DNA of 64,000 bases, taken from assembly GCF_022539665.2 (NCBI RefSeq), contig NW_026712514.1:16162-80161 (forward strand), read 5' to 3'. The position numbers and the translations under genes were made by a program. Positions 19,410 through 28,312 of the stretch are shown piece by piece (position 1 is the stretch's first letter; every line of letters begins with the position of its first letter). The DNA comes from Daphnia carinata (Eukaryota; Arthropoda; Branchiopoda; Diplostraca; Daphniidae). Under the pieces are notes generated by a model, which saw only the letters and a program-made list of their open reading frames with translations, searched no databases and was not told the DNA's origin.

Positions 19410-20533
19410 AAGAAAAATGTCATCGTGTGGGCTTCTTAACTAAGTAACACAAAACAAAACAAAAACATACAAGAAGAAGTGAGGAAGTGAAAAATAGCCT
19501 ACGGCTGTCGCAAGGTCAACGGCTTTTCCCGTCGGCTTTATTAGTAGGCTACGGAAAAGAGAAAGGAAAAAGGGCACTAGAATAAAGTTTTGTTTTAAGG
19601 GGGAAGGACAACTTGTTTTTTATATTATTTAGTATCGTTGGAAAGAGAAAAAGATGACCATAATTATCGGAAAGGGAAAGTAAGAAAATACAGGACAGTT
19701 GATCAGGGAAGACGAGAAAAGAAATGTTTAGAAGTTTGCGACGGGAAAGGATTTTGCCGCGAAGGTCCAAGGTCCAAGAGTAGTATTAGTTCCAGGAAAA
19801 GGGAGGCGGCGCTAATACTGTATTCTTGATGTTGGCTATGGCCAAGCTGTAGTGTACGAACGAAAGGGAAAGTGAACAGTATTGCGTGGCATATTGGAAT
19901 GAGAGTATAAAAGTTACGGCTACGATTTGGACCTATTCGTTGAAAAATAACGAAAGTGACGTGTAGGAGATAGGAAGGGAAATAGGAAACGAAATTTGAC
20001 ATTGCGGTTCAGAAAATCATTTGTGCGTTATATATGTGTTTTTGACAATATATAAAGGTATTTCTTTTCTTTCTTATCCTTTTTTTTTTTTTTTTTTTTT
20101 TTTTTCTCTTGGTGTTGTTTTTGTTGGTTAGTATGGTAATGTCTCCACATCTACCGTGTTAGTTTGGCAATAGGAATCTACAAAGGGGAGCTACTTAATT
20201 TGTGACTACTAAATTGATATGTTGTGACACTCATTTACGGGTCTTGATGAAGGTATGATCAAGCTAAAAATTTTTTTCTGAAGCAAAAGATTTTTTGTTA
20301 TTTATTATTATTATTTTTTTCTCTACTCAAAAGGCTCTACTTATCAGAATCTATGTGGACTTATACTATGGGCTGTCAAACAAGGGAATGACTACGGGGC
20401 GTAAATTGAGAAAGTTAAAGTGCACGACATGAAAAACAAGATACATGTTGTAACGGATAATACGTTCATAGATATTGTTGTTTGTTAGCCACTAAGTGTT
20501 TTATTATCATGTTTTGTTTCTATTTTTTTTTTC

Positions 20534-20564
<31 letters not shown>

Positions 20565-20793
20565 TTGACAAACGATTAAGCAACCAATGAGTTTATTTCG
20601 ATGGATAGCAGCAAGGAGAGTTAAAGCGAATATTGGTATGTGAAATCAAAATAAAGGTAAATATTAAAGTATGGTAAATGTAAACATAAAAATTGAAGGA
20701 GAAATATCAGGAATAACACATAACGAGGACTGAAAGAGGGTCGAATGAAAAAGCTTCCTCCTTCCTCGATTTCTTCGGTTGTCCTCGTACGAC
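19410..20793 (-). other. 1.4-kb non-coding spacer between accessory ORF and env
   Basis: Contains two long T runs on the plus strand (about 20076-20105 and 20541-20566, i.e. A runs in element sense) and no credible ORF. The part nearest env (19490-19680) aligns with the pre-env block of relic A' (about 2780-2965). This is unusually long non-coding space for a gypsy element and is a candidate place for splice or promoter signals. Confidence 0.6.
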
Positions 20794-21318
20794 TTAGAAG
20801 TATCTCGGCTTCTTTGCGTTGGGGTCCTTCTGTTGATCGTCCGTGCTGGGTCTCTTCTCGGGCAAGTCCCAGTGGCACGATGTCCAACCATAGAGCGGTG
20901 GATGGCGCCTTTCGGGGTCCAGGTCGAGGATCGCCTTTAGGGTGAAGACGGCGTCACTCCATTTCTTGTCATACAGGGTGATGAGAAGACGGGCGATCAA
21001 CTGATTTGTCTTGATTTCCAGCTGCTTCTGCTCCCAGGCTGCATCGAGGTGCCAGTCCAAGGTGCGGGGTCTGCCGCGGCTAAAATCGATGGCATCCTCC
21101 ATCTCGGACGTCCCCGGCGGGTTTCGGGCCGCGGTCTCCTCGTCGTCGATTGGTGAGGGATCTGGTGAATCCGGCGCGTCACGTTCGGCCGTCGAGGCGT
21201 CTCCGGACGACGTCGTGAGGTCTACCAAGAGGGCCTCCGCGACGGGGAGTGGGATGGACACCATAGGTATCCAGTCGTTGGTCACGGGCTCAGAGATGGG
21301 TTCAGACTTGTTGTCCAT
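20794..21318 (-). CDS. accessory protein between pol and env, 174 aa
   Basis: ATG-started frame 172 bp after the end of pol. Residues 1-80 are acidic and Pro/Ser rich, probably disordered. Residues about 85-150 are helical with DKKWSDAVFTLKAILDLDP and RHPPLYGW, matching the relic ORF at 1131-1571 in content and position. The C-terminal end is Lys-rich (NAKKPRYF), possibly a nuclear signal. The W..A..-LDLDP spacing resembles one TPR-like hairpin; no family can be named. Ty3/gypsy elements normally lack a gene here, so this is an extra, conserved product, possibly regulatory or an RNA or protein export factor. That role is a guess. Confidence 0.75.
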   Translation of the reverse strand: MDNKSEPISEPVTNDWIPMVSIPLPVAEALLVDLTTSSGDASTAERDAPDSPDPSPIDDEETAARNPPGTSEMEDAIDFSRGRPRTLDWHLDAAWEQKQLEIKTNQLIARLLITLYDKKWSDAVFTLKAILDLDPERRHPPLYGWTSCHWDLPEKRPSTDDQQKDPNAKKPRYF

Positions 21319-21432
21319 GTTGGCTTCTTAACGCTTCTTTGTACGTGAAGAAATGGCAAAACAGACAGAACAGTTGTCGTCGTTGTTCTCAGAGAGTACA
21401 AGAAGTTGTGTCTTCCTTCACTTAACGTACGG

Positions 21433-21440
21433 TTTATATA
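21433..21440 (-). promoter_or_regulatory. internal TATA box for the accessory ORF
   Basis: TATATAAA in element sense, 122 bp before the accessory ATG and just past the pol stop. The relic A' has TATATAAG in the same context at 1036-1043. Its position outside the LTR implies a second transcript. Confidence 0.5.
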
Positions 21441-21489
21441 GTAATCACTCGGTATTGGTTCGGCAATCGAACTAGGATGTATGATGACG

Positions 21490-22355
21490 CTACATTTCGT
21501 CCCTGTAACGAATCGGTTTTCTCCGATTTCGCTGAGGGCGTCGGGTGACTTCTTGATGCAATAGCGCTGCTGTCACATCATCTTTGGGCTCTACTTGTTG
21601 AAGGTCGGAATCACTATCAGCGTATATAGGAGTATTTTCGGAAAGTGGCATTGGATGCTGAGCATCATTCGTCACATCGCAATTGTCACTCGAGGTTAAT
21701 CGTCCTTCGAACGACAGATGAGACGGGCCGATCACATTGTCTTCTCGCACAAGTTGATGATTTGCCGAATAAGTGTCTGATACCACTTCTGATACGGCTT
21801 CGGACTCGGTGTTTTGTTGCCTTGCGGTTTCGACATCGTGCTCGTGTTCACGCCCATTAGTTTGAGTCGCAATAGACTTCCGGAACCGGCTCTCGAATTC
21901 CAAAGGGGTCTCAAGTGGCGGACAATGCTCATGTTTCCACAGCATTGTTTCATACAAGGGTTTTAATCTATTTACATGCGTACGCTGACATATATATGAA
22001 TTATCAGCAATGTCTACAGTATTATTTGAATAAACGTTTACTATTCTATAAGGCCCTTTATATTTCGAAGTAAATTTCTTGCTATCTCCTTCCTTGACTA
22101 CTCGAATATCCAATAACACCCGATCGCCTATCACATATCGTTTTTCTTTCGCGCGCTTGTTATATTGTTCCCTTTGGCGCTTTCTAGCTTTTTCGCTTTC
22201 CTCTCTAACTCTTTGAAAACTATAACGCAAACGTTCTGTCAGATTCCCAACATAGTCAGAAGAAGATTTGAATGTTTTGGGAGATGCATTAAGAAATTCG
22301 TTAATAGGAATGTTTGGGTCCCTACCGTGAAGTAAATAATATGTTGTGTCCAATG
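21490..22355 (-). pseudogene. pol: pol, C-terminal part (integrase end), out of frame
   Basis: This frame carries the end of the integrase: YYLLHGRDPN, then a basic helix region (RKRQREQYNKRAKEKR) and the GPY/F-type segment KYKGPYRIV, followed by a long acidic tail ending at 21490. The frame is open from 22422, but only sequence after about 22355 fits integrase. It is separated from the catalytic core by the lesion at 22347-22380, so this copy cannot make a full-length integrase without a further frame change. Confidence 0.85.
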
Positions 22356-25300
22356 TCCAATGTAATGTGAGTGTCCAATGTCGAAGAGTGGACCGAGCTA
22401 CGATACGCAAATAAAACATCATCTAATATTTCTTCCCAATTGGCATGCTCGCCGTCTTTTAATTCTTTTCTTAACATAGACGTTAAAGTTCGATTGAACC
22501 TTTCCGTCTCCCCATTACTAGCAGGGTTATAAGCGGTGGTTAACCTCTGATCGATCTTCAATTTTTTACAAAAATAGCGAAATAACTTGGACGTGAAATT
22601 TGTCCCACGATCAGAAATAATTGCCTTAGGCATACCATGTCTAACAATAACAGTTTTATATACACATTCTGCTGTTGTCTGAGCAGTTTGATCTTTTAAA
22701 GCAACAGCCTCAACCCAACGGCTAAAATAATCTGTAATAACTAAAATGTAACTATTACCATTGGGCGAAACTGGTGTAATAGGACCCAGAAAGTCCATTC
22801 CAATTACATCAAAAGGAGCCTTCGCAATTTCGTGCGGATGCAAAAGTGCTCGATAGGGTGAAGCAGTGTTGGCTATGCAAACTTCACAAGCCCGGCAATA
22901 TTCTTTAACATCGCCTCTCATGTTGGGCCAATAATAATTATTTTTGACTTTCATATAGGTCTTATAAAATGCCAAATGTCCACCCATCGGTGCGTCGTGT
23001 AATTCTTTAAGCACTAGGTGGCGTAGGGATAATGGCAAAACTAATTGATGATGGGTGTCGTTCCTTTTATTACTCTGAGATGGCAGTTCCCGTTTATAAA
23101 GTATTCCTTCAATTACCTCAAAATATTCAATTTCCTTTACCCACTCGGGTTTGGACAATGTAAAAATTTCATCCAGCTCTCCTTCTTCCAGATAATTCTT
23201 GATGGCTATACAGAGGTCGTCCTCCTGTTGTTTTTCGCAGATCAATTTAATATCCTTCCCAGTTTGAATGCTAGCTATTTTTAATCTAGACAAACAGTCC
23301 GCGTTCTGGTGAACACGGCCTGGCCTATATTTTAATTCATAATTTGTTGCAGCCAATAAAATGGCCCACCTCCCTAACCTTCCATTATTATCCTTCTGAT
23401 TTTTAAGCCACTGCAAAGGACGATGGTCACTAATTATCTCAAAGGGTTTATCCAAGAGATAGTGACGGAAATGTTTAATGGCATCCACGACTGCCAGAGC
23501 TTCTTTTTCGGTTGTACTATACTTCATTTCCGCCTTAGTTAACTGCCTACTGGAGTACGCTATCGGGTGCTCTTGGCCGTTTTGCATTTGAGATAAGACG
23601 GCCCCAATACCATAGTCGCAGGCGTCAGTGAAAAGAATAAATTTTTCATTGAAATTTGGATATGCGAGAACCGGCGGTGTAACCAGGGATGTCCGTAACT
23701 TTACAAACGCGACTTGTTCTTCGTCTCCCCAGGTAAAAGGTCTTTTACTAAGATCTTTGTGAGTTAACCTAGTCAGAGGTTTTGCGATTGAACCAAAGTT
23801 GGGAATAAATCTCCTATAATAACCTGCTAACCCGAGAAATGACCTCACCTCATCGGCAGAAGTAGGCGTTTTGTAATTTAATATTTTGTCGATTTTTCCA
23901 GGATCAGGTTTAATTCCCTCAGTCGAAATGACGTGGCCCAAATAATTTACAGAACGTTTAACGAATTGACATTTCTTAAGTTTTAATTTTAAATTGGCAG
24001 TTTTCAATAAGGTAAAAATTTCCCGAATATCTTTCAAATGATTATCAAAAGTATCCGAAAATATAATGACGTCATCCAAATAAACTAACGCTTTATGTCC
24101 CAAAACGTCTTTCAGTACATAATTCATTAATCTTTGAAATGTGGCGGGTGCATTGCACAAGCCAAACGCCATCCTTTTAAACTCGTAAAGATTGTTTTCT
24201 ACTACAAAAGCCGTTTTTTCAATGTCTGGTTCATTCACTTGAATTTGCCAGTAGCCGGAGGCCAAATCGAGGGTCGTAAAAAATTTCTTCCCATATAATT
24301 TATCTAACGTTTCATCAATCCTTGGCATAGGGAATGAATCTTTTTTTGTAATGCTATTTAATTTCCGATAATCAACGCAAAACCTCACGTCTCCGCCTTT
24401 CTTCTCAACCAAAACCACAGGTGACGCCCATGGAGAATGAGAATATTGTATTACATTTGCGTCCATCATTTCCTGCACTTTATCCTCCAGTATCTTTCTT
24501 TGGTGGTTCGTAACTCGATAGGGTCGTTGCCGGATAGGGCCTCTTCCTTGGGTATCGATCGTATGCTTAATGAGATTAGTGCTCCCTAATTCCGAGTCTT
24601 TTGTTGCGAACAAGTCATGAAAGTCATTTAATAAACTTGAGAGCGGAGCTTGAAATTCAGCGTCGACTTCCGAAATTAAAACTAGCTCCCGTTTTTGTGT
24701 AGGCTTTTCCTCTGGTTGACATAAGGCAATCTTACCAATTACGTTATGAATTACTTCGATTTGGCCTAAGGTTGTATTCCTAGGAAGTATGACTTGACTT
24801 AACGAATGGTTTTCGACCATAATTTGATATTTCCCATCTCCCGATACAGTTCCAACAAATTCTTCAATAAAAATACCGGCTGGCAAATCCTCTGCTGGGG
24901 TAAAAATAAATGTGCTATTAGGGGGGACATACGGAAATGAACCTGTCATCTGCGCTGCGATTACGAGCGCCGTCTGACGAACTAGCGTCGTCTTTTTGAC
25001 CGTCGTAATTGCCATGTCTGGTGCCCTAGAGATGGCTGATCCCTGCTCATCCCTGGCTAAGTAAATACGTTTGGCTTCTCCGTCAAGCCGAAACCCGTGT
25101 TTCTGGATTGCATCCCATCCAAGGATACAGTCTTCAGAAACACCATTTGTAACAATGAACTCTTGCCGTAAAACGGACTCTCCGTAACGTACGGGCAATG
25201 TAACTTTACCCAGCGTATGCAACTTGTTATCTCCCACATCGTATAAATCGAAATCAAGCTGACTGCAGGTTACTTGATTTCTCGAGGGAAGCTTTTGAAA

Positions 25301-25498
25301 TATCTTCTCGTGAATTATGCTTCTAGACGCGCCTGTGTCAAATAATGCCTGTAAAGGGATCTGAAAAATTTGTAATGGAATTCTGGGGGTCGATTCGTTT
25401 ATTATTGTTGTTAATTTCGCAACTTGTCGGGATTTCAACTGAGGTACCCTATCAACTGACCCGAAGTTACAGTTGATACTTATTGGTTTCCCTGATGC
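22322..25498 (-). CDS. pol: pol: protease, reverse transcriptase, RNase H, integrase core
   Basis: Entered by -1 frameshift from gag. Numbering from the TTG at 25438: protease LFDTGAS (D34), reverse transcriptase with YLDD at about 453-456 and the gypsy-type FLGLAGYYRRFIPNF, RNase H ILFTDACDYGIGAVL and TEKEALAVV, then an integrase zinc region (H..H..C..C, YCRACEVC) and a DD35E core (D882, D943, E979). These domains in this order define a Ty3/gypsy-type Pol. The frame ends at a TAG (22322-22324) shortly after the FAYRSSVHSST motif because of an insertion. All catalytic residues seen are intact, so the element was active until recently. Confidence 0.95.
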   Translation of the reverse strand, partial: ASGKPISINCNFGSVDRVPQLKSRQVAKLTTIINESTPRIPLQIFQIPLQALFDTGASRSIIHEKIFQKLPSRNQVTCSQLDFDLYDVGDNKLHTLGKVTLPVRYGESVLRQEFIVTNGVSEDCILGWDAIQKHGFRLDGEAKRIYLARDEQGSAISRAPDMAITTVKKTTLVRQTALVIAAQMTGSFPYVPPNSTFIFTPAEDLPAGIFIEEFVGTVSGDGKYQIMVENHSLSQVILPRNTTLGQIEVIHNVIGKIALCQPEEKPTQKRELVLISEVDAEFQAPLSSLLNDFHDLFATKDSELGSTNLIKHTIDTQGRGPIRQRPYRVTNHQRKILEDKVQEMMDANVIQYSHSPWASPVVLVEKKGGDVRFCVDYRKLNSITKKDSFPMPRIDETLDKLYGKKFFTTLDLASGYWQIQVNEPDIEKTAFVVENNLYEFKRMAFGLCNAPATFQRLMNYVLKDVLGHKALVYLDDVIIFSDTFDNHLKDIREIFTLLKTANLKLKLKKCQFVKRSVNYLGHVISTEGIKPDPGKIDKILNYKTPTSADEVRSFLGLAGYYRRFIPNFGSIAKPLTRLTHKDLSKRPFTWGDEEQVAFVKLRTSLVTPPVLAYPNFNEKFILFTDACDYGIGAVLSQMQNGQEHPIAYSSRQLTKAEMKYSTTEKEALAVVDAIKHFRHYLLDKPFEIISDHRPLQWLKNQKDNNGRLGRWAILLAATNYELKYRPGRVHQNADCLSRLKIASIQTGKDIKLICEKQQEDDLCIAIKNYLEEGELDEIFTLSKPEWVKEIEYFEVIEGILYKRELPSQSNKRNDTHHQLVLPLSLRHLVLKELHDAPMGGHLAFYKTYMKVKNNYYWPNMRGDVKEYCRACEVCIANTASPYRALLHPHEIAKAPFDVIGMDFLGPITPVSPNGNSYILVITDYFSRWVEAVALKDQTAQTTAECVYKTVIVRHGMPKAIISDRGTNFTSKLFRYFCKKLKIDQRLTTAYNPASNGETERFNRTLTSMLRKELKDGEHANWEEILDDVLFAYRSSVHSSTLDTHITLDIGHNILFTSR
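22347..22380 (-). repeat. short duplication that breaks integrase
   Basis: The plus-strand word TGTCCAATG occurs three times (22347-22355, 22354-22362, 22372-22380). About 25 nt look duplicated relative to the frame needed to pass from the integrase core to the GPY/F part. Because 25 is not a multiple of three, the frame shifts and a TAG follows. Confidence 0.75.
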
Positions 25499-28278
25499 TG
25501 AGGGGGACCCGGAATATTAGGCCTACTGGCCCTATACTTAGGACAATTGTTTGATTTATGGCCGATCTCACGGCAAGAATAGCAAATTGGGGGCTGTGCT
25601 TGTTCCAACATATACCGTTGAAATTTACGGCACTCCGATTGTGTGTGACCCCGAAACCCACAATAGTTGCAAGTTATTACATTCTCAATAGGCCCATTGT
25701 TCGGATTATGACCAGATCTTGGCGAAGATGGCATATAATTTGTAGGCCTATTTTGGTTCTTATCCCCTTGATACGGGTGGGTGTTACTCTTAGGGAAAGG
25801 TGGAGGGTTTGTCTTCCAGTTCCTTTCCCGATTGCCGTTGCCTGTTTGAAATGATACCCTTTTTTTATATGGGGCACCCGCCGAAGAAGAAACATTATCC
25901 TTCTTATTAATTTGGAGTTGTTTGACCGCCTGACTGAGCTCGCGCAGCGCGTCTTTAATTTCATCCTTCTCCGATTTCGGAGTGTCTACGATCTTGTTCC
26001 CTTGACGTATATTCGCGACGGCCTGATTGACTATTGCTTTCTGATCGATTAACATCTGCTTAATCTCATGCAATTCTGTATTTTCTGCACCTTTCGACTC
26101 GTCGATCGCCCTAACAAACTCATGTTTTTCACGGTCAGATTCGAGTGCTTCCAAGCGAACAGCATAAACGCGTGTCGTTGCAACCAGTGCGTTAAAGTCG
26201 CCAAATTCTTTGTACTTAACTTTCGCCTGTAACTTGGAATCCAAACCTTCGATAAATTTCTGCATGAGAATAATTGAAAAGGAACGCTCGATATGGCCTA
26301 CAGGATACGCTTTTTTAAAGATTTCCTGAAGACGATGAGCATAATCAATTATTTTTTCTCCCGGTTTCCGTTTAGCCTTATTAAATTTCTTAATATACAA
26401 GTCAACGTTTTCGTCCCCGTGAAAGTGATCAAGTAAAGCTTCTTTAATAGACGTATAGTCATGAGGATGATCTTTGACAATATTTTGCACTACGGAAAAA
26501 GCCTTATCAGTCATTTTTGCTCGCAACATCTGAATAACCTTCTCCTCTGACCATCCTGACCCCTCAATTACGCTTTCAAAGGATTCGATCCAGGAATCAA
26601 AACGAGAAATTGGACTCCCTGAAAAAGAAGGAAGCAGTTGTAAGCGCGCGAAGGTATGTTGGGTAGTCTGAAGATCGTTCAAGTCGTTGACCGTGGCTGC
26701 CCGTGATGGGGATGAAGAACTAGCCATGTTTGGATTAAATGAAGGGAAATTTATTGTTCCTCGTTGTGGATTCGGAGTGAGTTCTGGAATGCCACTCGAA
26801 ATTGCCTGATGCCCTCTGGTATCTCTTCCGGTCGTCTGGAGGGTTGGATGTGAGGAACGATTCGATTGATTGATCGTCTGCAACGTTGGCGTCTGCTGTG
26901 TGTCCGCCGTTCTTGCGAGGTTGTTTCCGACAGCGGCGATGTGTGTTGGGCCGGTGTGGCTTGTAGTTGGGTAATGTTCGTTTGTATGCACAACAGCGCT
27001 TGTTTCAATCGTATTTCCGTTTGCGTGATTAGTGGTTTGATGTTGTTGGCCTCCTGTGCGTTGACTGGGTTGTTGGCTTCCGGAAAATTGTTCAGTTTGT
27101 CCAAGAGAAGTTGAATTTCTGGTTGCAGCACCTCCAAATTGTTGATTAAGTTTAGTTTTTCCAAGTACGACGCTAGGTTGTTCACTTCCTTCAAGAATGC
27201 TCGTTGTGATGCCAGTAAGATTTCTTCCAGATGGATTGATATGTCGCTCACTACGGTGATAATCTCCACGTATCTGCCGTCCTCGTCGGTGGTTTCGATA
27301 TCTTTTCTCGGAACGAACCCGAAAATTCTTCCCGCTCTCGTTGGTGTGATCTTTTGCAGATCGATGAGATTGTAGATTTGACCGTGTAGACAAGTCAAAA
27401 CCTGTCTCGCGTGCCGGGTGAAAATCCCCTTGAGCTCCGTCACAACCTCCCCTGTCTGCTTCTTCGTCTTCTTCGGTATCGGTCCACTGACTTTCACTTC
27501 CAGAATGGATGTCAGGTACGTCAGGAGAATCCTCGGTTGTTTCCAATTCGTCTGCGTCGGCTGTTCCACGTGGTAATTCCTCTGGACGTCGAGCATCAAC
27601 TGGACAAGGTGATCCCAGATTTTCGGGTCGCTTGACTGAAAATCCTTCTCCCTCTCCTTGAGGCTTTGGAGGGTTAGTAATAGGAACGGCAGCTGGCTTT
27701 TCGGTGACTGAAAGATGTTGTTTTCGTTCTTTTTGACTTCTTGCAAAAGATGCTTGAGACTCACGTTGAGCTGTTCTTCCATTGGCTGCTCTCTTTTCCG
27801 AAAAGAAATTCGAAACGGCAATCGAGAAAGATTTGGTGGGAGAAGTTTGCTGGGAAACGGACCTTCGTTTTGGCGAAAGATGTCCTACAATTCTGTCTAA
27901 AAGGGAGGGTGACTTCGTAAAAGTCGAGGTTTTCTCTGTGCGCTGGACCTGAGGTTTGCGAGCGTTCGATATGTCTAGACCAGGTACCGACTCGTATGCG
28001 GAATTTGATCTTAACTTCCTCTTCTGAGAGCTATCAGGAATCGCCCTTGGTTTTAAAACAGGGGAAGCGGACTTTTTAATAGCGTTTGTTTTCCTATTGG
28101 AAGTCTTACACCCCGTAAACTTATCAGCAACGGCAGACTTAGCAGTGGGTAATGCTTCAAAATTGATAGCTCTCGCTACAGATTCGTCAATAGGTGTAGT
28201 GGCCTCAACAGAAATGTTAGTAGCGGCAACAGGCGTTCGAGAAAGTTTAGGCCTACTGTGGAAAATATTATCAGTCAT
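25480..28278 (-). CDS. gag: gag frame: leader region plus Gag, 932 aa
   Basis: Starts at ATG 28278, 21 nt after the PBS. Residues 1-517 are low-complexity Ser/Thr/Gln/Asn/His sequence. An in-frame Met at 518 (ATG 26727) begins a compact Gag of 415 aa: capsid-type helices (FDSWIESFESVIEG..., HPHDYTSIKEALLDHFHG) and two CCHC zinc knuckles at about 870-883 (CNYCGFRGHTQSEC) and 899-912 (CYSCREIGHKSNNC). The leader overlaps a second ORF in the +1 frame. In relic A the leader frame ends before Gag, so Gag may be translated from Met518; alternatively the leader is a long N-terminal domain removed by protease. Confidence 0.85.
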   Translation of the reverse strand: MTDNIFHSRPKLSRTPVAATNISVEATTPIDESVARAINFEALPTAKSAVADKFTGCKTSNRKTNAIKKSASPVLKPRAIPDSSQKRKLRSNSAYESVPGLDISNARKPQVQRTEKTSTFTKSPSLLDRIVGHLSPKRRSVSQQTSPTKSFSIAVSNFFSEKRAANGRTAQRESQASFARSQKERKQHLSVTEKPAAVPITNPPKPQGEGEGFSVKRPENLGSPCPVDARRPEELPRGTADADELETTEDSPDVPDIHSGSESQWTDTEEDEEADRGGCDGAQGDFHPARETGFDLSTRSNLQSHRSAKDHTNESGKNFRVRSEKRYRNHRRGRQIRGDYHRSERHINPSGRNLTGITTSILEGSEQPSVVLGKTKLNQQFGGAATRNSTSLGQTEQFSGSQQPSQRTGGQQHQTTNHANGNTIETSAVVHTNEHYPTTSHTGPTHIAAVGNNLARTADTQQTPTLQTINQSNRSSHPTLQTTGRDTRGHQAISSGIPELTPNPQRGTINFPSFNPNMASSSSPSRAATVNDLNDLQTTQHTFARLQLLPSFSGSPISRFDSWIESFESVIEGSGWSEEKVIQMLRAKMTDKAFSVVQNIVKDHPHDYTSIKEALLDHFHGDENVDLYIKKFNKAKRKPGEKIIDYAHRLQEIFKKAYPVGHIERSFSIILMQKFIEGLDSKLQAKVKYKEFGDFNALVATTRVYAVRLEALESDREKHEFVRAIDESKGAENTELHEIKQMLIDQKAIVNQAVANIRQGNKIVDTPKSEKDEIKDALRELSQAVKQLQINKKDNVSSSAGAPYKKRVSFQTGNGNRERNWKTNPPPFPKSNTHPYQGDKNQNRPTNYMPSSPRSGHNPNNGPIENVITCNYCGFRGHTQSECRKFQRYMLEQAQPPICYSCREIGHKSNNCPKYRASRPNIPGPPQHQGNQ
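25486..25492 (-). promoter_or_regulatory. -1 ribosomal frameshift site GGGAAAC
   Basis: In element sense the gag codons CAG GGA AAC CAA TAA contain G GGA AAC, a classical X XXY YYZ heptamer in the correct phase, two codons before the gag stop. A -1 slip here enters the pol frame, which is open from at least 25498 onward. Confidence 0.8.
26751..27782 (-). CDS. ORF overlapping gag leader in +1 frame, 343 aa
   Basis: Starts at ATG 27782 (a TTG 13 codons upstream is also in frame) and ends 24 nt before the internal Gag ATG at 26727. The product is rich in Leu, Ile, Lys and Glu and likely alpha-helical, with an Arg-rich stretch near residue 290 and no signal peptide or membrane span. Its homologue in relic A (5224-6153) has the same +1 offset and aligns from the first Met; SQLP.LLLTL, DP.IW and LNNF/FNNF are shared. 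The end just ahead of the Gag ATG suggests a separate cistron or reinitiation. No family is recognised. Confidence 0.65.
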   Translation of the reverse strand: MEEQLNVSLKHLLQEVKKNENNIFQSPKSQLPFLLLTLQSLKEREKDFQSSDPKIWDHLVQLMLDVQRNYHVEQPTQTNWKQPRILLTYLTSILEVKVSGPIPKKTKKQTGEVVTELKGIFTRHARQVLTCLHGQIYNLIDLQKITPTRAGRIFGFVPRKDIETTDEDGRYVEIITVVSDISIHLEEILLASQRAFLKEVNNLASYLEKLNLINNLEVLQPEIQLLLDKLNNFPEANNPVNAQEANNIKPLITQTEIRLKQALLCIQTNITQLQATPAQHTSPLSETTSQERRTHSRRQRCRRSINRIVPHIQPSRRPEEIPEGIRQFRVAFQNSLRIHNEEQ

Positions 28279-28298
28279 TGTGGGTGAGTCCGAGAAAT

Positions 28299-28309
28299 CG
28301 CTGCCACCA
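28299..28309 (-). other. primer binding site, tRNA-Leu type
   Basis: In element sense TGGTGGCAGCG begins 3 nt after the 5' LTR. It is complementary to a tRNA 3' end CGCTGCCACCA, which fits eukaryotic tRNA-Leu with an AAG or UAG anticodon. The match is 11 nt. Confidence 0.7.
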
Positions 28310-28312
28310 TTA

